From contig SKCR01038881.1 of assembly GCA_019454045.1 (NCBI GenBank), forward strand, positions 1 through 64,000: 64,000 nucleotides of DNA, written 5' to 3'. The translations under genes were made by a program, and so were the position numbers. The notes beneath the pieces were generated by a model that was not told where the DNA came from, made no database searches, and was given only the letters and a program-made list of their open reading frames with translations. Positions 25,183 through 37,278 of the stretch are shown one piece after another (within the stretch, counting starts at the first letter, position 1; each line of letters begins with the position of its first letter). Source of the stretch: Zanthoxylum bungeanum. Lineage: Eukaryota; Streptophyta; Magnoliopsida; Sapindales; Rutaceae.

Positions 25183-25197
25183 TGGTATCATAGAGCC
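25183..25197 (+). other. Element B primer-binding site (variant)
   Basis: TGGTATCATAGAGCC follows the LTR end by one base. It equals the tRNA-iMet complement TGGTATCAGAGCC with a TA inserted after position 8. E has a similar TGGTATCATAG start. Confidence 0.75.
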
Positions 25198-27532
25198 ATG
25201 GTTAAGCATGAAATACTTTAGGTTAAATTTGATAAAATTGGTTGAAGCATGTTCTTGTGAATTTGATGAATAAGTATGCTTGCATGTATATAGAATGATG
25301 TTATATGGAATCAATTTTATGAAAAATGCATTGGATGATTTTTCCCCAAAATTTTAACCTTGGCCGAATGGTGTGATAAAATTGGTTAAAGCATGTTCTT
25401 GTGAAATTTGATGAATAAGTATGCTTGCATGTATATAGAATGATGATACATGGAATCAATTTTATGAAAAATGCATTGGATGATTTTTTCCCCAAAATTT
25501 TACCCTTGGCCGAATGATATGGTGAAATTGATTGAAGCATGTTCTTGTGAAATTTGATTAATAAGAATGCTTACATGTATATAGAATGATGATACATGGA
25601 ATCAATTTTATGAAAAATGCATTGGATGAATTTTTTCCCCAAATTCATGCCTTGGCCGAATGTGTTGCTACTTGGAGTGGATTGAAATTTTTTGTGTTTA
25701 AGATCATTGGATGACTTAGAACGTGTACGGGACGTAGATTAATAATTCAATCGGATTGAAAAACAAATCGACACAAAAAACTCACCTTGGCCGAATACAT
25801 AGGACATGTAAAGGAGTTGATTTTTGTTAAAATTAATGTTGGACATTTATTTTGAAAAATTGATGATTAATAAATTAATGGGTATTTTTGAAATATTTGG
25901 TTTAATACATTAATCTTGGTATTACACTTTAATAATTGAACTTTAATGTTTGGAATATTAAAATTAATTAATGGGCTTTAATAATTTAATTGGGCCTTAT
26001 GGGCTTAAATTGGTTTTATGGCACTTAAGGGTGATTCCTTATTTGGGCTTGGTAATTGGGTTTGACCCACATTGACCAAAGCCCAAGCCTTAATAAATCA
26101 ATTCTAAGTCCATTTGACTTGAATTAAATTCAACATTGGATGTTAGTTGGGCTTTGAGGCCCAATAAGATTAGATTTAGAATCTAAGTCTTTAAGCACAT
26201 TAAAAGTGTAAACATTTAATTTGGAATTAAATAATTTAATTAGTATTGAATACGAATAAATTAGATTTAATAGTAGTTCGATATAATTCGCGAATTCGTA
26301 CCCTATGTACTTATTCTCAATCGAGTTGGACTCGCGCAAAATCAAACCGTTGTTTGAACATTGGATGATCACTTAACAAAGACTAATTAATTGGATTAGA
26401 TTGTTAAAAGCATGTCTTGTTTGAATATATATGTATGTGATGATGAATAGTGTATATCGGATGGATATTAGAAGGGAAAGGGTAATTTTAGAAATTATTG
26501 TAATTTTGGAATTTATAAATTGGACCTGCGTGTCCAGCCTTATCTCTTTATCTCTTTGTATTCTCTTCTCACCTAATTCCCCTCAATGTAAATGAGGTTT
26601 CTCTTATTGTATTATGTAATTGGGTATAGTAGAATAGTGCTAGCGGGGAGAGGAAAGGGAGTGATTTGTTCTAGGAACAAGTTGTTTATATATCCATCCG
26701 CATATCACTATTAATCTACTTTACGCGCTTTATGATGTTTTAGAAGCATGCTTAAGGTGTATGATGATGAGACCTAACAAAGATAAATAAATTGGTTGCC
26801 AATTACGCGAAAATCCCTCAATTTATATTAAGCGAATATCCTTCCATTGAATGGTTCTTGTTCAAGATCCGAAGTTGGCATTGGTTTGTTTTTGACCAAA
26901 GTCAAGACCTTTGTCAATCAAGGATGTACTTGAATCATGAGAGTTTTGTTGCATATCGGTGTCTTGTCCAAATCGTGATTTTTATTGGCCAAAGTCAAGA
27001 TCACTTTTTGTCCAACGACATTGATTACGAAACTTTCCTCGTCAATGGGTCCCGCTTAACTGGAATCATTAGGTTTGTTTTTGGCCAAAGCCAAGGCCTA
27101 ATTGATTCGGAGGATAGGGTTAGGAAAATGTAATGGTTACATTGGCATTATACATATGTTTCGGACTTGGATGTCCACCTAACCGATCTAGGAATTGGAT
27201 GAGATCCAATTGATCATGGAGATCTACCTAAGTTAAATAGCATACAATTTTTATTGGCCAAAGTCAAGGTTGTGTGTTATTTAACGGGATCCTAGCCACT
27301 AGGAAATTCGATTTCCCGAGTTCTCTACAGAGGGTTAGAAACTTGAAGAAAATAGTGGGAGGCTATTATTGAATTTGCAATTTCGTTCAGATACTTAGCC
27401 TTACGCGTCTTTCAAAATTATTTCGTCAATATTTTAAATAATTAGTTGGACTAATATATTGTTATTTTACTTGTAACAGTTTGACTGTACCCATAACATC
27501 GTTGACTTTATAGTTGGACTATAGTTGTCAAG
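25198..27532 (+). other. Element B leader (untranslated, 2.3 kb)
   Basis: The unusually long leader holds three 145-bp tandem repeats near its start. It also has four TTGGCCAAAGTCAAG-like motifs (26892, 26985, 27081, 27254) and AGTGGGAG at 27354-27361, 179 bases before the gag ATG. An ORF of 113 codons (26792-27133) reads through three of the motifs as repeated QSQ. It has no recognisable domain and I do not call it a gene. Confidence 0.7.
25225..25665 (+). repeat. Three tandem copies of a 145-bp unit in the B leader
   Basis: The unit contains GAAGCATGTTCTTGTG, TATGCTTGCATGTATATAGA, TGAAAAATGCATTGGATGA and a closing CCTTGGCCGAATG. Its copies are 144 and 146 bases apart. The first lies about 45 bases after the primer site. 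Confidence 0.9.
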
Positions 27533-28400
27533 ATGATTGGCAAAGGTAATATCCGCGACATAATCATGGGCGATAATGTCTTCAAAGGGACAAACTTTGC
27601 CGACTGGGAAATGAACCTCAAGATAGTGCTTGGGGCTGAGAGGATACTGTATACTATTCAGAGACCAGCCTCTCCCGCCTGAACCCACTGAGCCACTGGA
27701 GCTAGAGTTATGGAAGACTCATAGTGACGATTGTGACCAAGCTCAGTCAGTTATGCTAGCTGCAATGACCCAGCATTTCAGACGTCAGTACAGGGACTTG
27801 GATCCCTATAACATGATGGCAAGATTGCGTGATCTTCACCGCACCAATAAGCGGATGAAGAGGTACGAGCTAGTAAGGAAACTCTTCCGCTCCCGGATGA
27901 CAGACGGCGCATCAGTTGAGGCCCACGGGACTCAAATGATCGCCGATATTGATGAGTTGGCCAATATGGGAATAGTCTTGGAGGCTGAGCTGACTATAGA
28001 TATGATATTACAGTCACTTCCTGATACTTGGAAACAAATCATCATCAACTACAAGTTGATGGATACAGATGACACTCTTGGAGAGCTGTTATCCGTATTG
28101 AAGGAGTCCGAAAGGGAACTCCTAAAGGGGAGCAAGCGCGAGGCGCATTATGCATCGACCTCTCATGCGCCAAAGGCTAGGCCCAAGGCAATTGGAGGTG
28201 CGAGGAAGAAGAAGTTCAAAAAGAGGGCAAAGGCAAGTTGACAGTGGCTTCTAGGAAGCCAAAGGACAAATCTCGCGACATCTGCCTTAACTGCGGCAAG
28301 AGGGGTCACTGGAAACGTGACTGCCAAATGAGCATTGTGCAGAAGGAGGATATCAAGGCTGGCAAGGCTATCGCCTCTGGTATGTTTGTTATTGAGATAA
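27533..28400 (+). pseudogene. gag: Element B Gag (two frameshifts)
   Basis: An ATG at 27533 opens MIGKGNIRDIIMGDNVFKGT and NFADWEMNLKIVLGAERILY, the Copia Gag start. A frameshift near 27660 leads into the ORF 27630-28241, with LPPEPTEPLELELWK, the capsid helices, MILQSLPDTWKQIIINYKL and a basic tail. A second frameshift near 28235 leads into the zinc knuckle CLNCGKRGHWKRDC (28281-28322), which keeps all four C-C-H-C residues. Gag would form the particle and bind RNA. Only single-base errors separate it from an open frame. Confidence 0.9.
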
Positions 28401-29700
28401 ATATGAATACTTCTAGTTTTAAAATTGGATTTTTGATTCTGGTTGTGGTGCTCATATTTGTACTGATGTGCAGGATCTGCATGATAGCAGGATGCTGGCG
28501 TCAGGGGAGATGGATCTACGGGTCGGAAACGGAACACCAGTTGCTGTTTTGGCCGTAGGGACTTTTGTTTTAGAACTGCCCTCAGGGCATGTACTTAAAC
28601 TTTTGAACTGTTATTTTGTACCTAGTTTAACTAGGAATATTATATCTGTATCCTTGTTAACCCAGCAGGGTTACACTTTTGTATTCAGAAACACTGGGTG
28701 TTATTTATATAAAAATGATGCAGAAATTTGCACAGCTGTTGCAAATAACGGTCTTTATATTTTGAATATAAATGAATCTCCTAAAATGACAAACAAAAGG
28801 CTCAAAAGGAGTAATCTAAAAGATGAAGCTTATATGTGGCATTGTCGTCTAGGACACATCAACAAGACTCGCATATCCACACTTTCAAGAGTGGGTACTT
28901 GGACGAATTTGATCCCAATTCATATGACGTCTGCGAATCTTGTCTTTTAGGCAAAATGCCTAAATCACCTTTTAGCGGTAAAGGTGAACGTGCCACAGAA
29001 CTGTTAGCTCTCGTTCATACTGACGTATGCGGGCCCATGTCTAGCCAGGCTAGAGGTGGATTTCACTACTTCGTAACCTTTACAGATGATGCATCTCGTT
29101 ACGGTTATGTGTATCTTATGAGACACAAGTCGGAAACTTTTGAGAAATTCAAAGAGTTTCGACACGAAGTGGAGAAACAAACAGGAAGAGTATTAAGACA
29201 TTACGGTCAGACCGTGGTGGCGAATACTTAAGTTATGAGTTTCAAGATTACTTGAAAGAATATGGTATTCTTTCACAGTGGACTCCTCCTGGAACACCGC
29301 AATTAAACGGTGTGTCCGAACGGAGAAACCGCACCTTGTTGGACATGGTAAGGTCAATGATGAGTCGCACTGAGCTACCAATATCCTTCTGGGGATACGC
29401 ATTAAACAGTGCTATACTTATTTTGAATAAGGTACCGTCGAAGTCTGTTGAACAGACTCCATATGAGATATGGACAGGAAGGAAACCAGGTTTCTCTTTC
29501 CTGAAGATTTGGGGATGCTGGGCACATGTTAAACGTTTGGAAAGTACCAAACTTGAACCCAAAACTGATAAATGCCTTTTTGTAGGATATCCTAGGGAAA
29601 CCAAAGGATATTACTTCTATCACCCACAAGAGAACAAAGTATTTGTTGCTCTACAAGCATTTTTCCTTGAGAAGGATTATAAATGCAGTGGTAAGTGGGA
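28401..29700 (+). pseudogene. pol: Element B Pol, protease and integrase part (frameshifted)
   Basis: The protease active site WIFDSGCGAHIC is at 28426-28461. The flap and the GAG-pre-integrase segment (YMWHCRLGHINKTRI) follow in the ORF 28468-28950. A frameshift near 28890 leads to CESCLLGKMP, LVHTDVCGPM and FTDDASRYGYVYLM (to 29231). A further shift near 29190 leads to QWTPPGTPQLNGVSERRNRT and the integrase C-terminal fold (29252-29719). The integrase zinc-binding and DDE-type acidic residues are visible in separate frames. About three single-base indels are needed to explain the frame changes. Confidence 0.9.
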
Positions 29701-31481
29701 GGAAAGTAGAACTCGATGAAGATCGTAGTGATACTGTTCCTGGCAATGAATCAACGACGGAACAAGAACAGACCGTCCGGGATGAGTCTGTACCACAAAC
29801 TTCACATACACAAGGACCGCGTAGGTCGGAGAGAGTCAGAACAGTACCTGAGAGGTATGGGTTCCTGATCTCACCTCATGTAGATATTAATCTTATTGAG
29901 GATAATGAACCGGCTACGTATGAGGAAGCGATACAAAATATCGATTCCGCTTTATGGCAAGATGCCATGAAGTCCGAGATGGATTCCATGTACGCCAACC
30001 AAGTTTGGACACTGGTTGATGCACCAGAAGGCATAAAGCCTATTGGATGCAGATGGATCTTCAAGAAGAAGACCGACATGGATGGCAACGTACAAACGTA
30101 CAAAGCTAGGCTTGTAGCGAAGGGGTATCGTCAACAATATGGTATTGATTATGACGAAACCTTCTCACCCGTTGCCATGATTAAATCCATTCGGATAATG
30201 CTTGCAATAGCTGCATATTTCGATTACGAGATATGGCAGATGGACGTTAAAACCGCTTTCCTTAACGGAAACCTTTTGGAGGATGTTTATATGCAACAGC
30301 CTGACGGTTTTATCGTACCTAGACTTGCAAACAAGGTTTGTAAGTTAAATCGATCCATTTATGGATTGAAGCAAGCATCACGGTCATGGAATCAGCGTTT
30401 TGATGAGATCATAAAAGAATATGATTTCGTGCAAAACGTAGATGACCCTTGTGTATACAAGAAGGTTAGTGGGAGAGCACTTACTTTTATTGTCCTTTAT
30501 GTCGACGACGTATTGCTTATAGGCAATGACATTCCCATGCTAACGTCGGTGAAAGCTTGGCTTTCATTAAAATTCTCCATGAAAGATCTGGGAGAAGCAG
30601 CCTTTATTCTTGGAATAAAGATCTACAGGGATAGATCTAGAAAGCTGCTTGGACTCTCCCAGAGTACATATATTGATAAAGTGTTGAAGCGATTCAACAT
30701 GGAACAATCCAAGAGGGGATTGGTTCCAATGGTACGTGGTACCTCTCTGTCTAAGGACATGTGTCCTAAGACTCAGGAAGAGAGAGACCACATGAGTCGG
30801 ATACCGTTCGCCTCGGCAGTCGGATCGATCATGTATGCCATGATATGTACACGACCTGATGTCTCATATGCTTTGAGCATGTGCAGTCGCTATCAGGCCG
30901 ATCCAGGTGAAGGTCACTGGATAGCAGTTAAGAATATCCTTAAGTATCTTAAACGAACTAAGGATGCTTTCTTAAATGGAGGTGGAGAACTTGCGGTATC
31001 TGGGTATACCGATGCAAGTTTCCAAACCGACAAGGATGACTACAAGTCACAATCCGGGTACATTTTTTGTTTGAATAACGGAGCAGTGAGCTGGAAATCT
31101 TCCAAGCAAGATACTGTTGCCGATTCAACAACAGAAGCGGAGTACATCGCTGCATCTGAAGCAGCAAAGGAGGCAGTTTGGATCCGAAAGTTCCTAATCG
31201 GATTAGGAGTAGTTCCGTTAGCAGCTGAGCCCGTTCCATTGTATTGTGACAATAACGGGGCTATAGCACAGGCTAAGGAACCAAGGTCTCATCAACGGTC
31301 CAAGCATGTTCTTCGACGTTACCATCTGATTCGGGAGATTATACATCGTGGCGATGTAAAAGTCGAGAAGGTCACATCAGATGACAACATTGCAGATCCG
31401 CTGACGAAGGCTGTTCTTCAGCAAGTTTTTGAACGACACATACATAGTTCGGGTATTAGATGCTTGAGTGACTGGCTATAG
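29643..31481 (+). CDS. pol: Element B reverse transcriptase-RNase H (open, 612 codons)
   Basis: A single open frame covers the linker, RT and RNase H. Real Pol sequence starts at about 29690, since the first codons lie beyond the preceding frameshift and no true ATG start exists. RT has EIWQMDVKTAFLNG (residue about 197) and VLYVDDVLLIGND (YVDD at about 286-289, nucleotides 30498-30509). RNase H has YTDASF (D457), STTEAEY (about 495-501) and YCDNNGA (D536), ending in NIADPLTKAV and a stop at 31481. All catalytic acidic residues I can place are kept. In the whole element it would be the C-terminal part of Gag-Pol and act in the particle. Confidence 0.92.
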   Translation: MLLYKHFSLRRIINAVVSGRKVELDEDRSDTVPGNESTTEQEQTVRDESVPQTSHTQGPRRSERVRTVPERYGFLISPHVDINLIEDNEPATYEEAIQNIDSALWQDAMKSEMDSMYANQVWTLVDAPEGIKPIGCRWIFKKKTDMDGNVQTYKARLVAKGYRQQYGIDYDETFSPVAMIKSIRIMLAIAAYFDYEIWQMDVKTAFLNGNLLEDVYMQQPDGFIVPRLANKVCKLNRSIYGLKQASRSWNQRFDEIIKEYDFVQNVDDPCVYKKVSGRALTFIVLYVDDVLLIGNDIPMLTSVKAWLSLKFSMKDLGEAAFILGIKIYRDRSRKLLGLSQSTYIDKVLKRFNMEQSKRGLVPMVRGTSLSKDMCPKTQEERDHMSRIPFASAVGSIMYAMICTRPDVSYALSMCSRYQADPGEGHWIAVKNILKYLKRTKDAFLNGGGELAVSGYTDASFQTDKDDYKSQSGYIFCLNNGAVSWKSSKQDTVADSTTEAEYIAASEAAKEAVWIRKFLIGLGVVPLAAEPVPLYCDNNGAIAQAKEPRSHQRSKHVLRRYHLIREIIHRGDVKVEKVTSDDNIADPLTKAVLQQVFERHIHSSGIRCLSDWL

Positions 31482-31495
31482 GCCAAGTGGGAGAT
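31482..31495 (+). other. Element B polypurine tract
   Basis: GCCAAGTGGGAGATT-type sequence lies between the pol stop and the 3' LTR, with the AGTGGGAG core at 31486-31493. It is the plus-strand primer site. Confidence 0.88.
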
Positions 31496-33472
31496 TGTTA
31501 GACATTGTGTCCCATAGCGTCACTGTTTGTAAATGATATTGTATTATTGTACAAAATTAACTATGTAATAATGAAATTGCCTTTTGCCATTTTGTAATAT
31601 TATTTACTTTGATATATAAATGGCGAAAGTCCATATGATTAGTACTGGATTGAGATGATATGAGACAGTATCAATCCATAAAGGTTTAATCATTAAATAT
31701 CCCTAGCCGTAGTATTATCGAGACTGGACATCGATAATGCGGAATAGGCTAGTATTGCGCTTGTGCACGTTGTGAGGGCACAACGGCATAGTTCTCATAT
31801 ATTTAAGTATTGGATACTTATGCAAGTGCGATAGGAGGTTGTGTTTTACCGATGGTACGGAAAACAGCTTCGCTCTGGATAGACCCCGCGGAATCCCATT
31901 GGTAGTATGTCTAGTGTCTATGGGAGGCCGCATCAGGGTAGGTGTATATGGTCTTAACCTGAGACTTACATCGCTAGTACTTGCGACAATCGGTAAACTT
32001 TGGTTTTGGTGGTTGGGGACCTTAACCGGTTCTGTGTACACCTCTTCTGGGTTTATCGAGAATCGTAGTGTACTGGATGTGATGTCAAGATGGAAGTATC
32101 GCTTCAGACATATGGAGGTGATGATCACGCAGGACACAGAACTAGTACTCTATAAAAGGTTGCAACCGTCGGGACAATATGACTAGGTCAGGATTGTCCG
32201 ATTTAAAGAGACTAGTTGCTTGATGTCCGATATATGTTTCGTACGGGGCAGACACATCTCCAGCCCTAGGCCTAGCATGTGATCATCCGATACTGGATCG
32301 ATGTACGCAATACTACGGTATACTACGCTTGATATAGATCTTATATTCCTATAAGAATATTTCTGGAGAATTGGGTAGGCATGGCGCTTTGCTAGAAGCC
32401 AACCTTGTCTTGTGAATCGGTAAGAACGTAGTACGAGGTACGTGCGTGTTCGGATTATCCGACGACCGTATTTACTGCCAACATATCCGGAGATCTCTTG
32501 GGTCGCTTCCTGAAGATTCACCTATGATATTTGATTCGAACTTAATTAATCTTGGATTAATTGCGGAGAAACTTTATCTCGGATAAAGTGCCTTATTTAG
32601 AGAGAGAGAACGATTAATTTGGAATTAATCAGTAAATTATTATATTCGATATAATAATTGAAATTCGATTTCGACGCGAAATTAAAATTAGATTTTAATT
32701 CGGGCATACGAGTTAATTAGAATTAATTCGTTAGCGACGTAAATAATAATTTCGCTAGGCGCGATTATTTATTTAAATTCGATTTAATTAACGTCGCGAC
32801 GCAAGTTCGGTATTTCGGAAATATCGAACCCGAACGCGTGAGTGGACGTGGGCCCACTTTCATTTGGAAACGTGTGGGGCCCACTTGACACATGTCATTA
32901 TATGTATTATTTTATTGATAATGCATTGCATGGTGATAGTGTATAATACACTCTAATGTTATGCATGGAATTTGAGTGTTTGACACTCTAAGCCTTTGCA
33001 TGGCTTGTGTCATAGATTTATTATTATTTAATAAATATTATGGCATAAATATAAATTGATTTTTGGTATCAAAAATCAATGAGAACAAAAAGAAAATCTC
33101 TTTTCTCTCTCTCACTTGGCCGAAAACTGCATGTTGTTTTTGGTCTTCATCTTCTTCATTTTGGTTGCCAAAAGCTTGAAGAAAGTGTGATTGTTTGGAA
33201 CATCTCCTCACATGCAAGGCTAGCACCTTTCAAGGGATCAAAAGAGGTGATAGGGAAACCATCATAGAGCTTGGAATACTCAAAGCTTGGAGCTTTCCAC
33301 ATCTTCTCACCTTGGCCGAAAATCATCCACCTTGGAGCTTCCATCTTGGCTTGATTTTCTTCATCACAAGATATTGTAAGTATGAATCCGCCATACTTCA
33401 TGTTTATATATATTCTTTGTTGTATTTCATATATGCTTAATCTTTCCTTGGGACATATTAGAGAAACCAACA
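31496..33472 (+). repeat. Element B 3' LTR
   Basis: The 1,977-bp LTR is the partner of 23212-25181. It ends GAGAAACCAACA and is followed by the CTTTC target duplication. Confidence 0.97.
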
Positions 33473-34655
33473 CTTTCAACACTTGAGAAAGAAAAGACGA
33501 TACAAGGTGGCTAGGGTATTTTTAAAAAAAATAAATATTAGTTTTTCATAAAGCAAAACAACTTTTTGCTTTTATATGCTATGGTTTAGTTTAACTAATT
33601 GTAATTGAAATTATATTATAACAGCCCTAACCCTTTGGCATTTTGCCAGAACTTTTCAAATTTTGTATACCACAAAATTCATAATTAAATGTCTTCATAA
33701 TGAAGACATTAAACCGCCACCTTAATACATATTTTTTGTAATTCACCCACAATTTTGAAATAATGTGTATTGATATCAAATATTAATACACATTTTAAAA
33801 TTAATACAATAATTTAATATTTACAAAATATACAGATAAACACATATGATGTATCTTATAATAAATCAATAATGAAAATATTATATTAAACTTATTAATA
33901 TATTTCAGTGTTACTTCAATTATTAATCACATTATATTTTAACATAATCTATATTATATATGTGAGTTCATAATTGAACTAATCCAATTATGATATGATT
34001 TGCTATAGTATATCAGTTAGCACGGGGACCAAATACACCTGCAGTTCCGAGCTCTAATAATCCCAAAATATTAATTAAAACTCTTTAATCAAATATTCCG
34101 AATTACTAACTTTAGGTTCTTCCACTAAAAACCTAAAGTTGCACCCTCGCTACTACATATATATTTTATACTACTGCATCGGCGTCCACCGATATAATCA
34201 CTGCATGAAGAGTGACCATCCACAAACATCTCATTATTATATAGGGTCATAATGTTTATTATACCCTTCTAATTATTTTGTGCCATAAATACCATTGATT
34301 CTCTAATGAACGATTTATTCATAACTATTATGCATATTAATCTTTCTATTCGTAATAAAAATACTTGAGCACTCTAACCATTTAGGTACTGAATCAACCC
34401 TTAAGAAAGATACTCATCTACTTCTCGTAAGAAGTGAATTCCATATCTGTATAAAACATCAATAGCCACACACCAATCCATGTCCTCGAAATACGTAGCT
34501 ATTGGTCAGGATATCTTCACCAACCTCACCTTTGTAATCAAATGACATAGTCTCTCATGTAGAAGTTCATAGTACACTCAGGATTCAGATCAACCCATTT
34601 ATTAAAAGAAATTCACTAATGTCTTGGTCCAATCCTATATGATCGCATCATTAAG
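33473..34655 (-). repeat. Element D 5' LTR, outer part (U3 side)
   Basis: On the minus strand this aligns with the C LTR from about 17060 to 18300. Matching text includes CCTAGCCACCTT (rc), GTTAGCACGGGGACCAAAT (rc) and the ACGTAGCTATT(G)GTC region. It starts at the second CTTTC copy left by B and stops at TTAAG (34651-34655), where element E begins. Confidence 0.78.
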
Positions 34656-37275
34656 TGTTGGGGTTGGTGCTTAGAGTGCCAATCCGGACCGTATTTATGT
34701 CTGATTCATGAATACAAACATCCCTTTATTCCATAATATTACTTATTTATGGTTGCACCTCTTGTTCTTATGTACGTATTTGATCTGATTACGATTAGAT
34801 TGAAACTAAATGTGGTTTAGTGATATGTACATATTAGACAAAGGCCCGATAATATATAATGCAGTACACAGTTACAAAGTTAGTTTGTAATTGACATTGG
34901 GAAGTGTCACTGCTATATGATTATTATCAAACATAGTTCCTGGTCAAGATTTGCTAACACGGGTCGGTTAGTCAAATCCGTTGAGACCAGTACATGTCGT
35001 ATATCGAGACTTGGTCCGATGGTTTATCCCAATGAACCATGAGTCTATGGAGACTCGTATAGACGTGTAGGTGTTTATAGTGGATAACCATTGAACGGCT
35101 CACCGAAGATTCTTAATGGATGGTACACCAACGTCAATAAGAATCTTCTCAGGTTGAGTAGCATAGTGGTCATTCGACTTGAGACACCACTGTGGATGTA
35201 TGAGACATCCTCCACACTTAGATGGCAGTCACATCACCGATCTATTTAGATCAAACATCCGCCTGTTCGTTGGGTGTGGATCGATCCTCATGATATCCTG
35301 TGTGTGTCAAGATAGGATCCGTCAGTTCTATGTACAGAGCATAGGTAGTCCATATATATTTAGCAGTCTGTTAAATCTGTGGCCACAGTATACATCGGAA
35401 GTAAGTTCCAAGTGTTATTTAGAGATTGCTAATAGATACGTCGACGAGATAATACCTATAGAGATTTGACGTTTACATCTATATCTCTGGGATTATCTAG
35501 ATACCTGTGACGGAGGGATTATACGTATGCAATGACCTCGACCTGTGTGATTCAGCTAGTTTATCCGTGATCGTCATAATCTACGGGTGGATAGATTATG
35601 GACATGAAATTGGATTTCGTGACGGATATACCTGAATCTAGAGAGTCTCAATAATGAAACATACTCGTAGAGCACTAGAGCAACATTTATGAATAATGAT
35701 GATTATTTATAAATCGTTTAATCGTTAAATGAAAAATACATGCGAACGGGCCGAACCGTCATTTCCTAATTAATGTGTATTTGTATTTAATATATGATAT
35801 TATTAAATACACATTAATAAATAGTCAAATAAAGGTATTTGACATATATCATTAATATATGTATTTGAGATATTTAAAGTAAATATAATACATATATTTG
35901 ATATATTTGTATTTAATTAATTATTTAATTATTTAATTGTTAAATGATTAATATAATTAAAATATAAATATATCACCAATGATGAAGTTAGGAAATGATT
36001 ATAAGTTGAAATTGTTGACTTATACATTAAAGGAAAAGGTAGTCAAATTGATTTTGACTTCTTAAGATATTTGTTCAAAATTGTTTGAAAAATAAAATAT
36101 CTTTTTCCTTTATTTTCTATCAATTTCGGCCATGACACTTTAATAATAAGAGATATATTTTTCTTAGTTGCATTTGTTGACTTAATTAATATCTTTAAAG
36201 TTGTTTTTAGATATTTATGTCAAGTTGATCAAATGAAAATCAAATGAAGATGAAATTAATAGTCTTGTTTATTTTAAGGCCAATTTCGACCAAGCACAAA
36301 AATAAATGAGTATATATTGTTTTTCATTTCATTTGGTATCTAACCTAATACACGTTAACCAAAAACTCCATTAAAGGAAGGCAAAGAATGCTAGAGAGAA
36401 AAGAAAGAAAAATCAAGAAAAGCTTGGAAAATAGTAAGTATTTCCAACCTTCCATTAGAGAGTAATTTGTTCCTCTTGTTGTGGGCAACATCTTGTGATG
36501 TTCTTGAGTTTTTCTATTCTTTATTCTTTGTGTTTTTGATGGATAAATGTTTGATGAAAGTGTTGTGCATGTATAATGGAGGAAGCTTGTGACTAGTATA
36601 GTTATAAGTATTCTTTTATGGTTTTGGAAACCTTGTTGCTAATCTAGAGTTGTTGACCCACTCTTATATGACCTAGATTTGATCTTGAGTTGTTTCATTG
36701 TGTTGAGACTTTGATTGGATGGAAGAAAGATGATTGAAGTGTTGGATTTAACCAATTTGGTCTAATTTGTCCAATTTGAGGAAATTGAAAAATTAGGGTT
36801 CATGACCAATTCCAATTTGGGGATTTTCATATATGTTGTGTATTTGGATGTGTATATGATGCATATAAAGTTTCATGTTCATTGGATTACATCTTGATGT
36901 GTTTTGATGCATGAAATGACAAAAGGCACAAAATGCCCACCATTGGGAGCATTCGGCCAAGGAGTTAGATTTTGGGGATTTTGGTGCTTTTGGTGTTTTG
37001 ATGTTTTGAACATTCTAAGTTCATCTTAGAAATTATTTAGAATCATTCAAAATTGATTAGATCAATTTCGGACTAAAATGGACAAAATACCAATATAAGG
37101 GTAATTCGGTAAATTCACTTGAATATGATTCATTTGAATTTTATTTCATAATTTGATTATTGGATAATTAAATAAATATGTTATTTAATTAATCCGAGAA
37201 AAAGTTTTGAAATCGGAAGATACGATCTTCCGCCGCTTCCGCTGCGTTACCGGATATTCCCCTAAAACCCCAACA
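34656..37275 (+). repeat. Element E 5' LTR
   Basis: The 2,620-bp LTR has perfect inverted ends, TGTTGGGG...CCCCAACA. Its first about 1,045 bases recur at 47526-48571. The ORF 35179-35469 recurs at 48049-48339 only because the LTR is duplicated. The last 80 bases include a short hairpin and CCGCTTCCGCTGCG, a motif also near the end of the A LTR. Confidence 0.93.
37214..37232 (+). other. Hairpin near the end of the E LTR
   Basis: CGGAAGAT-ACG-ATCTTCCG is a perfect 8-bp stem with a 3-base loop, about 45 bases before the LTR end. It could structure the U5 RNA next to the primer site. The role is inferred. Confidence 0.6.
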
Positions 37276-37278
37276 AAA

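Larger units (their letters stand above)
23212..33472 (+). mobile_element. Element B: full-length Ty1/Copia retrotransposon
   Basis: The 10,261-bp element has TGTTAGACATTG...GAAACCAACA LTRs. The CTTTC duplication is at 23207-23211 and 33473-33477. It has a primer site, a long leader, gag and pol. The LTRs are about 98 percent identical by eye, so it is fairly young. Gag and the PR-IN part of Pol carry about six single-base frameshifts, but the RT-RNase H half is one open frame. It lies in the 5' LTR of D. AGTGGGAG occurs at 27354, 29694, 30468 and 31486. Confidence 0.97.
19579..34655 (-). mobile_element. Element D: minus-strand Copia relic of the C family, interrupted by B and E
   Basis: Read on the minus strand the parts are 5' LTR (34655-33478, then 23211-22703 beyond element B), primer site, leader, gag relic, a short protease-flap/GAG-pre-integrase piece and an internal LTR fragment (19985-19579). 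Each part aligns by eye with element C. Integrase, RT and RNase H are missing through a large deletion that joins about 19986 to the LTR fragment. The first few hundred bases of the 5' LTR are missing to the right, where element E begins. Confidence 0.82.

Noticed and set aside
26792..27133. 113-codon ORF as a possible leader gene of element B
   Set aside because: No domain and no start context, and its only pattern comes from the DNA motif TTGGCCAAAGTCAAG. The motif is reported instead.
35179..35469. 96-codon ORF present twice (also at 48049-48339)
   Set aside because: Both copies lie in the two LTRs of element E, so repetition is due to LTR identity. No domain and no sign of selection.
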